DNA from: Avoscillospira sp045579045
GTDB lineage: Bacteria; Bacillota; Clostridia; Oscillospirales; Oscillospiraceae
DNA: 64,000 bases
Reading direction: 5' to 3'
NCBI GenBank assembly: GCA_045579045.1
Contig: JAZNLL010000027.1
Coordinates: 1 to 64,000, forward strand
The translations under genes and the position numbers were made by a program. A model generated the notes under the pieces. It saw only the letters and a program-made list of their open reading frames with translations, had not been told where the DNA came from and did not search any database. Within the stretch, counting starts at the first letter, position 1; each line of letters starts with the position of its first letter. This document shows, piece by piece, positions 42,511 to 50,864 of the stretch.

Positions 42511-43806
42511 TTATTTTTCCCGGTTTTTGGCCTCTTCCAGCTTGATCTGGCGGCGGTTCACCACATGGGCTTCCTTGGGCTTGATATCGCCGGCCTTGGT
42601 CAGAGCCCACTTGGTGCACATGGGTCCAAAGATCTCATAGACCAGCACGGAGAACAAAATGATGTTCCGAATGAGGTCACCTTCTGCGCCCAGCTGCTTG
42701 GCGGTCAGGCACATACCCAATGCCACACCGGCCTGGGGCAGCAGGGTGATGCCCAGATACTTGCAGATCTCGGGGCTGCACTTGGTCCACTTGGCACTCC
42801 AGCCGGCACCGAAATACTTGCCCAGAGAACGGAAGATAATGTAAACCAGACCAATGCCCACAATGGCAATATCCGTAAACACGCTCAGCTCCAGTTCTGC
42901 ACCGCTGACCACGAAGAACAGGGCAAACAAGGGAGAAGTCCACTTATCGGACTTTTCCATCAGATCGTGGGACAGGGGGCAGAGGTTACAGAAGGCTGTA
43001 CCCAGCATCATACAAACCAGCAAAGAGGAGAAGCCCACATGGACAGGGCCGATATGGAACTCCAGCATGGACAAAGCTGCCGTCAGAAATACGAAGGCAA
43101 TCGTCATGTTCAGACGGTTGGTGTTGGAGTTGAAGAGCTTTTCCAGCTGGGTCAGCACCCAGCCCAGGAAAGCACCCAGGGTCAAGGACACCGCAATCTC
43201 CACAATGGGATTGACCAGAATAGAGATCAGATCCACAGTGCCGCTGACCAGAGACTTGGCGATACCGAAGGACACAGCAAAGACCACCAGACCCACAGCG
43301 TCATCCAAGGCAACGATGGGCAGCAGCAGATCCGTCAGAGGACCTTTGGCCTTATACTCACGGACGACCATCAAGGTGGCGGCAGGAGCTGTGGCCGTAG
43401 CGATAGCACCCAGAGTCAAAGCCTGCGCCATGGTGATCTTATCCGGCATGAGGAAATGCAAACCGATAAGAACCGCATCCACCACCAGTGCTGCCAGAAA
43501 TGCCTGGAACACACCGATGACTGCAGCCTGACGACCGGTCTTTTTCAGATCTTCCAGACGGAACTCGTTGCCGATGGAAAATGCGATAAAGGCCAGAGCC
43601 ACCTCAGACACCAAAGACAGGCGGCTGACGGCTTCGGCACTGGAGAAACCCAGACCTTCGATACCAACAGCACCCAGACAGTAAGGGCCGATGAGGACAC
43701 CGGCTACCAGATAAGCCGTGACGGCAGGCAAGTTCCATTTCTTGAACACACGGGTCATCAAAAGACCTGCCAGCATGGCAATGGACACAGACAGCAAGGT
43801 TGACAT
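42511..43806 (-). CDS. Cation:proton antiporter, CPA2/Kef-type
   Basis: 431 aa from ATG 43806; an in-frame GTG at 43815 is an alternative. About 12 hydrophobic segments. Segments 'ATATAPAATLMVVREY' and 'LLPIVALDDAVGLVVFAV' hold the Asp pair region expected for Na+(K+)/H+ exchange. No C-terminal RCK/TrkA-N domain, only a short basic tail. Monocistronic between two regulated units. Ion preference not predictable. Confidence 0.87.
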   Translation of the reverse strand: MSTLLSVSIAMLAGLLMTRVFKKWNLPAVTAYLVAGVLIGPYCLGAVGIEGLGFSSAEAVSRLSLVSEVALAFIAFSIGNEFRLEDLKKTGRQAAVIGVFQAFLAALVVDAVLIGLHFLMPDKITMAQALTLGAIATATAPAATLMVVREYKAKGPLTDLLLPIVALDDAVGLVVFAVSFGIAKSLVSGTVDLISILVNPIVEIAVSLTLGAFLGWVLTQLEKLFNSNTNRLNMTIAFVFLTAALSMLEFHIGPVHVGFSSLLVCMMLGTAFCNLCPLSHDLMEKSDKWTSPLFALFFVVSGAELELSVFTDIAIVGIGLVYIIFRSLGKYFGAGWSAKWTKCSPEICKYLGITLLPQAGVALGMCLTAKQLGAEGDLIRNIILFSVLVYEIFGPMCTKWALTKAGDIKPKEAHVVNRRQIKLEEAKNREK

Positions 43807-43947
43807 AATATTCACCCATTCCTATATTTTTAACCTCACACAGTATACTATTTTATGCATAAAAATACTGCCCAAAGTTTCGTTATGTTGCACAGATAAT
43901 TTGTGCAGAATTTTGTAATTTTCCCCAAGATTTTTAGAGTTGCTTTA

Positions 43948-43976
43948 TTGACAGAAATGCACTTTTCAGTTAAGAT
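43948..43976 (+). promoter_or_regulatory. Promoter of the ZTP-riboswitch purine operon
   Basis: TTGACA (43948-43953), 17-base spacer, TAAGAT (43971-43976). Confidence 0.82.
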
Positions 43977-43987
43977 AAGTGCAAGGA

Positions 43988-44097
43988 CTTCTGTAACTGA
44001 CGGAAATGTGGAGCACCACAGGGGAGCAGAAGTTGATATTTGCCGACCGTCTGGGCTGTTCTGAGGAGATTTCCGTCAGAACTGCCCTTATTTTTAT
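43988..44097 (+). promoter_or_regulatory. ZTP (pfl) riboswitch with terminator
   Basis: P1 CTTCTG (43988) pairs with CAGAAG (44027). The aptamer has AACTGACGG, a GTGG/CCAC hairpin, GGGGAGC and the conserved CCGACCG-CTGGGC block (44043-44056), as in pfl-motif RNAs. The GGGC of that block also begins a terminator stem (44053-44064 with 44076-44087) followed by TTATTTTT. Ligand binding should free the operon. ZTP/ZMP builds up when 10-formyl-THF is short, matching the AICAR-formyltransferase downstream. Confidence 0.9.
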
Positions 44098-44119
44098 TAT
44101 TTTTATGAGGTGAAGGATC

Positions 44120-44839
44120 ATGGACATTTACAGCATCCGCAACGCCGCAGAATATCTCAGCGGCAACGAGTACCCCGGCCGTGGCGTCCTGCTGGGCAAA
44201 AGCCCCGAAGGCAAGGCAGTGTTTGCCTACTTTATCATGGGACGCAGTGAAAACAGCCGCAACCGTATCTTTACGGGAGAAGGCAAAGATGTGATCATCC
44301 ACCCCTTCGATGCCAGCAAGGTCGAAGACCCCTCTCTCATTATCTATGCTCCTGTCCGCGTGGTTGGCAAGGAAGTCATCGTCACCAACGGCGATCAGAC
44401 TGACACGGTCCGTGACCATCTGGCAGACGGCGGTAACTTCTACACCGCTCTGCAGACCCGCTGCTTTGAGCCTGACGACCCCAACTGGACCCCCAGAATC
44501 AGCGGTATTCTCCATCTGGGTGCTGAAGATTTTGGCTATGAGCTGAGTATCCTCAAGAGCCGTGATGCCGAAGGCGAAGCCTGCAGCCGCTACTACTACA
44601 CCTACACCGCCAAGGCCGGTCTGGGTCATCTGATCCACACCTACGAGGAAAACGGCAACCCCATTCCCACCTTCCAGGGTGAGCCTCGCCGCATGGCTGT
44701 TCCCAGCGATATCGACGCCTTTACCAAGGAGATCTGGGAAAACCTCAATGAAAGCAACAAGATTTCTCTCTATGTCCGTTACATGGATCCCGTCACCGGC
44801 GAATGTGAGAGCCGTATGCTGAACAAGCACTTGCTGTAA
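44120..44839 (+). CDS. purO: IMP cyclohydrolase, PurO type
   Basis: 239 aa; GAGGTG before ATG 44120. Matches the stand-alone IMP cyclohydrolase family first known from archaea: 'SGNEYPGRGVLLGKSPEGK', 'YFIMGRSENSRNRIF', 'NGDQTDTVRD' and 'FEPDDPNWTPRISG'. Closes FAICAR to IMP, the last step of de novo purine synthesis, replacing the N-terminal domain of bifunctional PurH. Directly behind the ZTP riboswitch and 12 bases before the partner enzyme. Confidence 0.9.
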   Translation: MDIYSIRNAAEYLSGNEYPGRGVLLGKSPEGKAVFAYFIMGRSENSRNRIFTGEGKDVIIHPFDASKVEDPSLIIYAPVRVVGKEVIVTNGDQTDTVRDHLADGGNFYTALQTRCFEPDDPNWTPRISGILHLGAEDFGYELSILKSRDAEGEACSRYYYTYTAKAGLGHLIHTYEENGNPIPTFQGEPRRMAVPSDIDAFTKEIWENLNESNKISLYVRYMDPVTGECESRMLNKHLL

Positions 44840-44851
44840 GGAGGTAAGAAC

Positions 44852-46036
44852 ATGAAAGAATTTGAACTGAAGTATGGCTGCAACCCCAATCAGAAGTCTG
44901 CAAAACTCTATATGCACGACGGCAGCGAGCTGCCCTTCACCATCCTCAACGGCCGTCCCGGCTACATCAACTTTATGGATGCACTGAACTCCTGGCAGCT
45001 GGTCAAGGAGCTGAAAGAAGCCACCGGCATGGTGGCCGCCACCTCTTTCAAGCATGTCTCCCCCACCTCCGCCGCTGTGGGCAAGCCTCTGGACGCCGAT
45101 CTGAAGAAGGCCTGCTTTGTGGACGACATCCCCGATCTGGACAGCAATCCTCTGGCCTGCGCTTATGCCCGTGCCCGTGGTACCGACCGTATGTGCTCCT
45201 TTGGCGACTGGGTGGCTCTGTCCGACACCTGCGATGCGCTGACTGCATCCCTCATTGCCCGTGAAGTTTCCGACGGCGTTATCGCCCCCGGTTACACCGA
45301 CGAAGCTCTGGAGATTCTCAAGACCAAGCGCAAGGGCAGCTACAATGTGGTGGCCATTGATCCCAACTATGTTCCCGCCGAAGCCGAAAACAAGCAGGTC
45401 TACGGCATCACCTTCCAGCAGGGCCGCAACAACTTTAAGATCGGCGAGGAACTGCTGCAGAACATTGTCACTGATAACAAAGAACTGCCTGAAAGCGCCA
45501 AGATCGATCTGATCGTTGCCCTCATTACCTTGAAGTACACCCAGTCCAACTCCGTGTGCTATGCAGTGGACGGTCAGGCCATCGGTGTCGGTGCCGGTCA
45601 GCAGAGCCGTATCCACTGCACCAGACTGGCAGGCTCCAAGGCCGATACCTGGTTCCTCCGTCAGCATCCCAAGACCCTGGCACTGCCCTTCCGGGATGAT
45701 CTGGGTCGTCCCAACCGGGACAATGTCATCGACGGCTACATCAACGGCAACGAAGAGGATGTCTGCGCCGACGGTATCTGGCAGAACTATTTTACCAAGC
45801 AGCCTGAGCGTCTGACCGACGAGGACAAGAAGGAATGGCTGGCCTCCCGTCAGAATGTGGCTCTGGGCTCCGATGCCTTCTTCCCCTTCTCTGACAACAT
45901 CAAGCGTGCGGCTGCTTCCGGCGTCAAGTACATTGCTGAACCCGGCGGCTCCATCCGCGATGATCTGGTCATCGAGGAGTGCAACAACCGGGGCATCACC
46001 ATGGCCTTCACCGGCATGAGACTGTTCCATCACTAA
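44852..46036 (+). CDS. purH: AICAR formyltransferase (stand-alone PurH formyltransferase domain)
   Basis: 394 aa; AAGGAGG before ATG 44852. Corresponds to the AICARFT half of PurH: 'LKYGCNPNQKSAKLY', 'ATSFKHVSPTSAAVG', 'ALSDTCDALTASLIAREVSDG', 'VGAGQQSRIHCTRLAG', 'DAFFPFSDNIKRAAASGV', 'GGSIRDDLVIE'. The catalytic Lys-His pair is in 'FKHVSPTS'. Transfers a formyl group from 10-formyl-THF to AICAR. It lacks the cyclohydrolase domain, which purO supplies. Confidence 0.94.
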   Translation: MKEFELKYGCNPNQKSAKLYMHDGSELPFTILNGRPGYINFMDALNSWQLVKELKEATGMVAATSFKHVSPTSAAVGKPLDADLKKACFVDDIPDLDSNPLACAYARARGTDRMCSFGDWVALSDTCDALTASLIAREVSDGVIAPGYTDEALEILKTKRKGSYNVVAIDPNYVPAEAENKQVYGITFQQGRNNFKIGEELLQNIVTDNKELPESAKIDLIVALITLKYTQSNSVCYAVDGQAIGVGAGQQSRIHCTRLAGSKADTWFLRQHPKTLALPFRDDLGRPNRDNVIDGYINGNEEDVCADGIWQNYFTKQPERLTDEDKKEWLASRQNVALGSDAFFPFSDNIKRAAASGVKYIAEPGGSIRDDLVIEECNNRGITMAFTGMRLFHH

Positions 46037-46048
46037 TTTGATAATGCA

Positions 46049-46081
46049 AAGGCCGTAGGACAGTGTCCTGCGGTCTTTTTC
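46049..46081 (+). terminator. Terminator of the purine operon
   Basis: 11-bp stem GGCCGTAGGAC/GTCCTGCGGTC (46051-46061, 46065-46075) with two G-T pairs, loop AGT, then TTTTT. Confidence 0.82.
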
Positions 46082-46312
46082 TGTTGGTAGTTAAATTATC
46101 AACGATAGCTTGTCAGCCTCCGGCGGCCAATGCTTTTGGCAAGTCCCAAAAGCATTGGATGAAAAGGACTGTGGGGGAGAGCGTTGTCCGGATTTTGTGT
46201 TTGCTTCTGCCTATATAGTCGTTCTGCTTCCCGTCACAAAATAGCCACTCTCCCCCACACCCCCTCCCGGCACTCGTCGTTCCTCTGGGCAGTTGTCGAA
46301 TGAGCATGAGAG
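46082..46312. other. Structured intergenic region without a recognisable gene
   Basis: About 230 bases with no credible gene on either strand. Holds a perfect 13-bp hairpin (CCAATGCTTTTGG / CCAAAAGCATTGG, about 46126-46157, 6-base loop) and a perfect 12-bp inverted repeat (TGTGGGGGAGAG near 46170, CTCTCCCCCACA near 46250). The middle has runs rich in C. Could be an RNA gene, a miniature element or the relic of one; nothing decides between them. Confidence 0.4.
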
Positions 46313-46349
46313 AAAACACCGCAGAACACAAGTTCTGCGGTGTTTTTTT
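46313..46349. terminator. Bidirectional terminator by the HTH gene
   Basis: Perfect 15-bp stem (46313-46327 with 46332-46346), loop ACAA, T-run on the plus side and TTTTC on the minus side. Confidence 0.85.
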
Positions 46350-46363
46350 GCGGATTGTACATC

Positions 46364-46720
46364 TTAAGGCTGTTCAATGCTCCGCAGCAGTTCTTCTGCC
46401 GGAACATCGAACAGATTGGCCAAAGCCAGCAAATTGGATGTGGTCGGCTCGGAGGTTCCGTTTTCCCATTTGGAGACAGCCTGTCGGGATACACCCAGCT
46501 GCTCTGCCACAAATTCTTGGGTCATATTGCAGCGTGTACGGTTTTCCCGTATCACTTCACCCAGACTTTTTCGTACCATGTGGGTCTGTTCATCAACTTT
46601 ACCGGAACTCAGATACTTTCTCAATGCCCGTATCAAAAGGACAATGAGATAGATGATCGTACCCCAGACTGCCACAAGAAACAGAAGTGCAAATATCCCA
46701 CTTAATGTAGCGAAAAACAT
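46364..46720 (-). CDS. Membrane-anchored XRE-family HTH protein
   Basis: 118 aa. Residues about 5-32 form one hydrophobic helix ('GIFALLFLVAVWGTIIYLIVL' region), then a basic linker, then an HTH_3 domain (about 52-112: 'VIRENRTRCNMTQEFVAEQLGVSRQAVSKWENG'). XRE regulators usually carry the HTH first and any membrane part last; here the order is reversed. AGGAG lies before ATG 46720. Target unknown; it may tether DNA or sense a membrane signal. Confidence 0.78.
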   Translation of the reverse strand: MFFATLSGIFALLFLVAVWGTIIYLIVLLIRALRKYLSSGKVDEQTHMVRKSLGEVIRENRTRCNMTQEFVAEQLGVSRQAVSKWENGTSEPTTSNLLALANLFDVPAEELLRSIEQP

Positions 46721-46807
46721 TTATATGTCAGCTCCTTTCGATGGTATCCTACCAAAAAGCACCGGTTGCGTCCACCAACTGTGGCGCAACCGGCAGTTGC
46801 TGAGCAA

Positions 46808-47743
46808 TTAACCGTGATGATAGATGCGTTTTTCCAGAGCGAAGATTCGCTGAGAGAAGCCGCCCACAGGGGTCTTATCCAGATTTTCCCGGTAGATCTC
46901 CATTTTTGCATCGATATTATCGATGTAGCAGAGCAATTCTGCCTCGGCGCACTGAGGAACCACCGCGGCACCGAATTCCGGCTGACCGTGATGGGAGAGG
47001 ATCATATGCTGCAGGAGCATGGACTTCTCTTCGGGAACATCCAGCAGGGTACAGACCTCAGCTGCCTCCTGTGCGCCCATGACCAGATGACCGATCAGCT
47101 GGCCCCTGGCGGAATACTCGGTAACAATACCCAACTGAGAGGTGACGAATTCCTCCATTTTGGAGAAGTCATGGAGCAAGGTGCCTGCCAGCAGCAGATC
47201 CCGGTTGATGACGGACACATAGTGAGCAGAGAGAAAATCTGCCAGCACCATCATGTCATGGGTGTGCATCAGCAGACCGCCCACGAAGCCATGATGGACA
47301 CTCTTCGCCGCAGGCAGCTTGCAGAAGCCCTGTCCGTGGCGGCGCAGGAACTCCATACAGACCCTTTTATAGTCTTCATCGGCCATGGACATGACCAAGC
47401 TTTCGATATCCTCATAAGCCTGTTCCCGATCCAGAGGGGCAACGGGTACCAAATCAGCCAGATCATAGTCGTCCTGTTCCGTTGCAAGGCGGATACGCTC
47501 CACCTTGATCTGAGGCATGCCCTTGAACTCCTGGAACACACCCTGCACCTTGACCACCTTGCCGTCATCGGCAGGACCGAGAGGGCCGAGATAGTCCCAG
47601 ACCTTACACTCCACGGTCATGGAGGCATCTGCCAGAGCCGCTGCCAGATAGGGCTTGCCGGAGTTGGTCAGCTTATTGGATACATTTTTCAGAATATAAA
47701 AGCCGGTAAAGCTGTCGTTATAATTCAAATCTTCCAGTCTCAT
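46808..47743 (-). CDS. YhaM-type 3'-5' exoribonuclease (OB fold + HD domain)
   Basis: 311 aa from ATG 47743 (GAGGT upstream; longer in-frame reading runs into the divergent gene). N-terminal OB fold (about 1-95: 'FTGFYILKNVSNKLTNSGKPYL', 'VWDYLG'), then an HD phosphohydrolase domain with 'SVHHGFVGGLLMHTHDM', 'LLLAGTLLHDFSKMEEF' and 'ILSHHG'. The HD metal residues are intact. YhaM degrades single-stranded RNA/DNA 3'-5' in Firmicutes. Confidence 0.88.
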   Translation of the reverse strand: MRLEDLNYNDSFTGFYILKNVSNKLTNSGKPYLAAALADASMTVECKVWDYLGPLGPADDGKVVKVQGVFQEFKGMPQIKVERIRLATEQDDYDLADLVPVAPLDREQAYEDIESLVMSMADEDYKRVCMEFLRRHGQGFCKLPAAKSVHHGFVGGLLMHTHDMMVLADFLSAHYVSVINRDLLLAGTLLHDFSKMEEFVTSQLGIVTEYSARGQLIGHLVMGAQEAAEVCTLLDVPEEKSMLLQHMILSHHGQPEFGAAVVPQCAEAELLCYIDNIDAKMEIYRENLDKTPVGGFSQRIFALEKRIYHHG

Positions 47744-47773
47744 AGTAACCTCGCACAATTTTAGAGTGGATTT

Positions 47774-47802
47774 ATTATACAATAAATCTCTGCCAATCTC
47801 AA
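47774..47802 (-). promoter_or_regulatory. Promoter of the yhaM-like gene
   Basis: Minus strand TTGAGA (47797-47802), 17-base spacer, TATAAT (47774-47779). Confidence 0.7.
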
Positions 47803-47840
47803 TCTTTCTATGATACAATGGTAAAAAAAGGAGGGATTTT

Positions 47841-49208
47841 ATGAAGACATTGTTCCGCGGCGGCACAGTCGTCTCTGGCAGCGGCACCGCCAAACTGGAT
47901 GTTTTAGTGGAAAATGAGACCATTGCAGCGGTGGGAGAGAACCTCTCCTGTGATGATGCAAAGGTCATTGACATCACGGGAAAGCTCCTGTTCCCCGGCT
48001 TTATTGACGGTCACACCCACTTCGATCTGGATGTTTCCAACACCACTACCGCCGATGATTTCGCCTCCGGTACCAGAGCCGCCATCCGCGGCGGTACAAC
48101 GCTGATCATCGATTTTGCCTGCCCCAACAAGGGGGAGACTTTGCAGTATGGGTTGGAGCTGTGGCACAAAAAGGCTGACGGAAAGTCCTCCTGCGACTAC
48201 GGCTTCCACATGACCATCGATGACTGGAACGAGACCATCAAAGCAGAAATTCCTGATATGGTCAAAGCCGGTATTCCCTCTTTCAAGATGTACATGACCT
48301 ACCCTGCCATGATGATCGGCGACAGGGATATGTTCTGCGCTTTGCAGGAGCTGGGAAAGCACGGCTGCATTGCCGGCGTCCACTGTGAAAACTCCGGTGT
48401 CATCGATGCCCTTATCGCACAGGCAAAGGAAGCAGGCCGCCTCTCCCCTGTCAGTCATCCTGCCACCCGTCCCAATGCCTTGGAGGCAGAGGCCGTGGCA
48501 AGCCTTTTGCGGATGGCACAGGTAGCGGATGTACCTGTCATCATCGTCCACCTTTCCACCAAAGAGGCCCTGGAGGAAGTACGGATCGCCCGTGCCAGAG
48601 GGCAGAAGGTCTATGTGGAAAGCTGCCCCCACTACCTGCTTCTGGATGAAAGCTGCTACAAGCAGGAAAATTACAGAGAAGCCGCCAAGAATATCTGCGC
48701 GCCCCCTCTGCGTACCAAAGCCGATCAGAATGCCATCTGGCAGGCCTTGACCGATGGAACAGTGCAAACCATTGCCACGGACCATTGCAGCTTCACCCTT
48801 GCCCAGAAGGATGCAGGCAAGGACGACTTCACCAAGATCCCCGGCGGCTTGCCCGGTGTGGAGACCAGAGGTATCCTCCTGTGGTCGGAGGGCGTTGCCA
48901 AGGGTAAAATTACTGCTTCTCAGATGTGCAGCCTTCTTTCGGAGAATGCCGCAAAGCTCTACGGTGTCTATCCCAAAAAGGGTGTCATTGCCCCCGGCAG
49001 CGATGCAGACTTGGTCATTCTCGATCCCGATGCCACGGGGGTACTGACGGCTGAAGGACACGGCTCCAAAGCAGACTATTGTCCCTATGAAGGCTGGCAG
49101 ACCTCCGGTGTCATCGAACAGGTGTATCTCAGAGGTCAGCTTGCCGTGGACAAGGGTGAGATTCTCACTGAACCTGTGGGAGAATATGTACCGAGAAAGA
49201 CAAATTGA
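47841..49208 (+). CDS. hydA: Dihydropyrimidinase / hydantoinase
   Basis: 455 aa; AAAGGAGG before ATG 47841. Amidohydrolase barrel with metal motif 'GFIDGHTHFDLD', carbamylated-lysine segment 'SFKMYMTYPAMM', then 'GVHCENSGVIDAL', 'VHLSTKEALEE', 'CPHYLLLDES' and the metal Asp in 'IATDHCSF'. Opens dihydropyrimidine or 5-substituted hydantoin rings. No other pyrimidine-catabolism gene is adjacent, so its real substrate may differ (related aminohydrolases share the motifs). Confidence 0.9.
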   Translation: MKTLFRGGTVVSGSGTAKLDVLVENETIAAVGENLSCDDAKVIDITGKLLFPGFIDGHTHFDLDVSNTTTADDFASGTRAAIRGGTTLIIDFACPNKGETLQYGLELWHKKADGKSSCDYGFHMTIDDWNETIKAEIPDMVKAGIPSFKMYMTYPAMMIGDRDMFCALQELGKHGCIAGVHCENSGVIDALIAQAKEAGRLSPVSHPATRPNALEAEAVASLLRMAQVADVPVIIVHLSTKEALEEVRIARARGQKVYVESCPHYLLLDESCYKQENYREAAKNICAPPLRTKADQNAIWQALTDGTVQTIATDHCSFTLAQKDAGKDDFTKIPGGLPGVETRGILLWSEGVAKGKITASQMCSLLSENAAKLYGVYPKKGVIAPGSDADLVILDPDATGVLTAEGHGSKADYCPYEGWQTSGVIEQVYLRGQLAVDKGEILTEPVGEYVPRKTN

Positions 49209-49209
49209 C

Positions 49210-49244
49210 AAAAAAATCCTCCGGCTCAGCCGGAGGATTTTTTG
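49210..49244. terminator. Bidirectional terminator between hydA and glyA
   Basis: 15-bp perfect stem (49211-49225 with 49229-49243), loop TCA, A/T-rich arms end in T-runs both ways. Confidence 0.9.
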
Positions 49245-49250
49245 CTTCTC

Positions 49251-50507
49251 TTATTCGTACAGAGGATACTTGTCGGTCAGGGCAATGACCTCACGCTTGA
49301 TTTCTTCTTCATCATGCTGGAAGTCCTTGGCGGCCTTGCAGATCAGTTCGCCGATCTTCTTCATGTCCTCGGTGTTCATGCCGCGGGTGGTGACGGCGGG
49401 AGTGCCGATACGGACGCCACTGGTGTAGGCAGGCTTCTGGGGGTCGTTGGGGATGGCGTTCTTATTGACAGTGATATGAACCTCGTCCAGACGGGTCTCC
49501 AGCTCCTTGCCGGTGATGCCCAAGCTGCGCAGGTCGGCAACCATCAGATGGTTGTCGGTACCGCCGGTGACCAGATCCATGCCGTTGGCCATAAGGCTCT
49601 CAGCCAGAGCAGCAGCGTTATCCACGATATTCTTGGCATACTGCTTGAACTCGGGAGTGTTGGCTTCCTTGAGGCAGACAGCCTTGGAGGCGATGACATG
49701 CATCAGAGGACCGCCCTGGGTGCCGGGGAACACGCCGGAGTTGAGCTTCTTGGCATATTCTTCGTTATTGGTCAAAATCAGACCGCCGCGAGGACCTCTC
49801 AGAGACTTGTGAGTGGTGGTGGTGACCACATCGGCATAGGGCATGGGGCCCATATGAACGCCGCCTGCAACCAGACCGGCAATGTGAGCCATATCCACCA
49901 TGAACAGAGCACCATAGCGGTGAGCGATCTCACCCATGACCTTGAAGTCGATGGCACGGGGATAGGAAGATGCACCGGCAACCAGCATCTTGGGCTGATT
50001 CTTCTTGACCATATCTTCCACATAGTCATAATCCAGTAGGCCGGTGGTGGGATTGACGCCGTAGCCGATGGAGTTATAGTACTTACCGGACATATTGACG
50101 GGAGCACCGTGGGTCAGATGACCGCCGCAGGCCAGGTTCATACCAACCAGGGTATCACCGGGCTGCAGGAGTGCTGCATAGACAGCCAGATTGGCCTGTG
50201 CGCCGGAATGGGGCTGCACATTGGCGAACTCTGCACCGAACAGATCCTTGGCTCTCTGGATGCAGATACGCTCGATATCATCCACATGGACACAGCCGCC
50301 GTAGTAGCGCTTGCCGGGCAGACCTTCTGCATACTTATTGGTCAGAATGGTGCCCATGGCAGCAATGACAGCAGGAGAAGCAATGTTCTCGGAGGCGATC
50401 AGCTCGATGTTACGGCGCTGGCGGTGCAGCTCATCGAACATCAGGTCGGCGATCTCCTTGTCATAGTCCTTCAGAAAGCAGATGGTGTGAGCGTTGTTCT
50501 TATACAT
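49251..50507 (-). CDS. glyA: Serine hydroxymethyltransferase
   Basis: 418 aa. PLP enzyme: 'ELIASENIASPAVIAAMGTILTNKYAEG', 'VQPHSGAQANLAVY', 'MVDMAHIAGLVAGG', and PLP lysine motif 'VVTTTTHKSLRGPRGG' near residue 232. Interconverts serine plus THF and glycine plus methylene-THF. Preceded by a glycine riboswitch, so expression responds to glycine. Confidence 0.97.
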   Translation of the reverse strand: MYKNNAHTICFLKDYDKEIADLMFDELHRQRRNIELIASENIASPAVIAAMGTILTNKYAEGLPGKRYYGGCVHVDDIERICIQRAKDLFGAEFANVQPHSGAQANLAVYAALLQPGDTLVGMNLACGGHLTHGAPVNMSGKYYNSIGYGVNPTTGLLDYDYVEDMVKKNQPKMLVAGASSYPRAIDFKVMGEIAHRYGALFMVDMAHIAGLVAGGVHMGPMPYADVVTTTTHKSLRGPRGGLILTNNEEYAKKLNSGVFPGTQGGPLMHVIASKAVCLKEANTPEFKQYAKNIVDNAAALAESLMANGMDLVTGGTDNHLMVADLRSLGITGKELETRLDEVHITVNKNAIPNDPQKPAYTSGVRIGTPAVTTRGMNTEDMKKIGELICKAAKDFQHDEEEIKREVIALTDKYPLYE

Positions 50508-50539
50508 GATACAGTCCTCATTTCTGTTGATTTACAAAA

Positions 50540-50700
50540 TAAAAAGCCCCGTGCAAACTCTGCCGGGACAAACATTTCCCCAAAAGGGAACTTGCTCTGT
50601 CCTTTTGCCTGAGAGATTCGGCTTTCGCCTTGCACCTTCGGCACCCATTTTCGGGATTCTCCAGAGTTTCCTATTCCGGCAGTCACCTTGGCTTCTGCCG
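50540..50700 (-). promoter_or_regulatory. Glycine riboswitch (single aptamer) with terminator, upstream of glyA
   Basis: Minus strand shows CTCTGGAGA, GGGTGCCGAAGGTGCAA, GGCGAAAGCC, and CTCTCAGGCAAAAGGACAGAG, the classic glycine aptamer blocks. Only one such aptamer is seen. A hairpin with CCCG/CGGG arms followed by TTTTTATTTT (near 50540-50570) can act as the expression platform. Confidence 0.92.
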
Positions 50701-50731
50701 AAAATCAAAGGATTTTTTCAATTATACATTT

Positions 50732-50759
50732 ATTATATCCGTTTTTCTATGATTGTCAA
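50732..50759 (-). promoter_or_regulatory. Promoter of the glycine riboswitch-glyA unit
   Basis: Minus strand TTGACA (50754-50759), 16-base spacer, TATAAT (50732-50737). Confidence 0.8.
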
Positions 50760-50833
50760 TCGTTCGTCAGGAAAATACACAACTTTGGCAGTTTCGCACA
50801 GTTTTTACAGCGGTATTGTTCCGTATCCTTGGT

Positions 50834-50861
50834 AAAAGGGACGCCCATGGGCGTCCCTTTT
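50834..50861. terminator. Terminator after the histidine kinase gene
   Basis: Perfect 28-base palindrome (arms AAAAGGGACGCCCA) just past the kinase stop, ending in T-runs on both strands. Confidence 0.8.
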
Positions 50862-50864
50862 CTT

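Noticed and set aside
46113..46331. Short minus-strand frame in the gap after the purine operon
   Set aside because: Covers the inverted repeats and a terminator, no ribosome site, no recognisable sequence.
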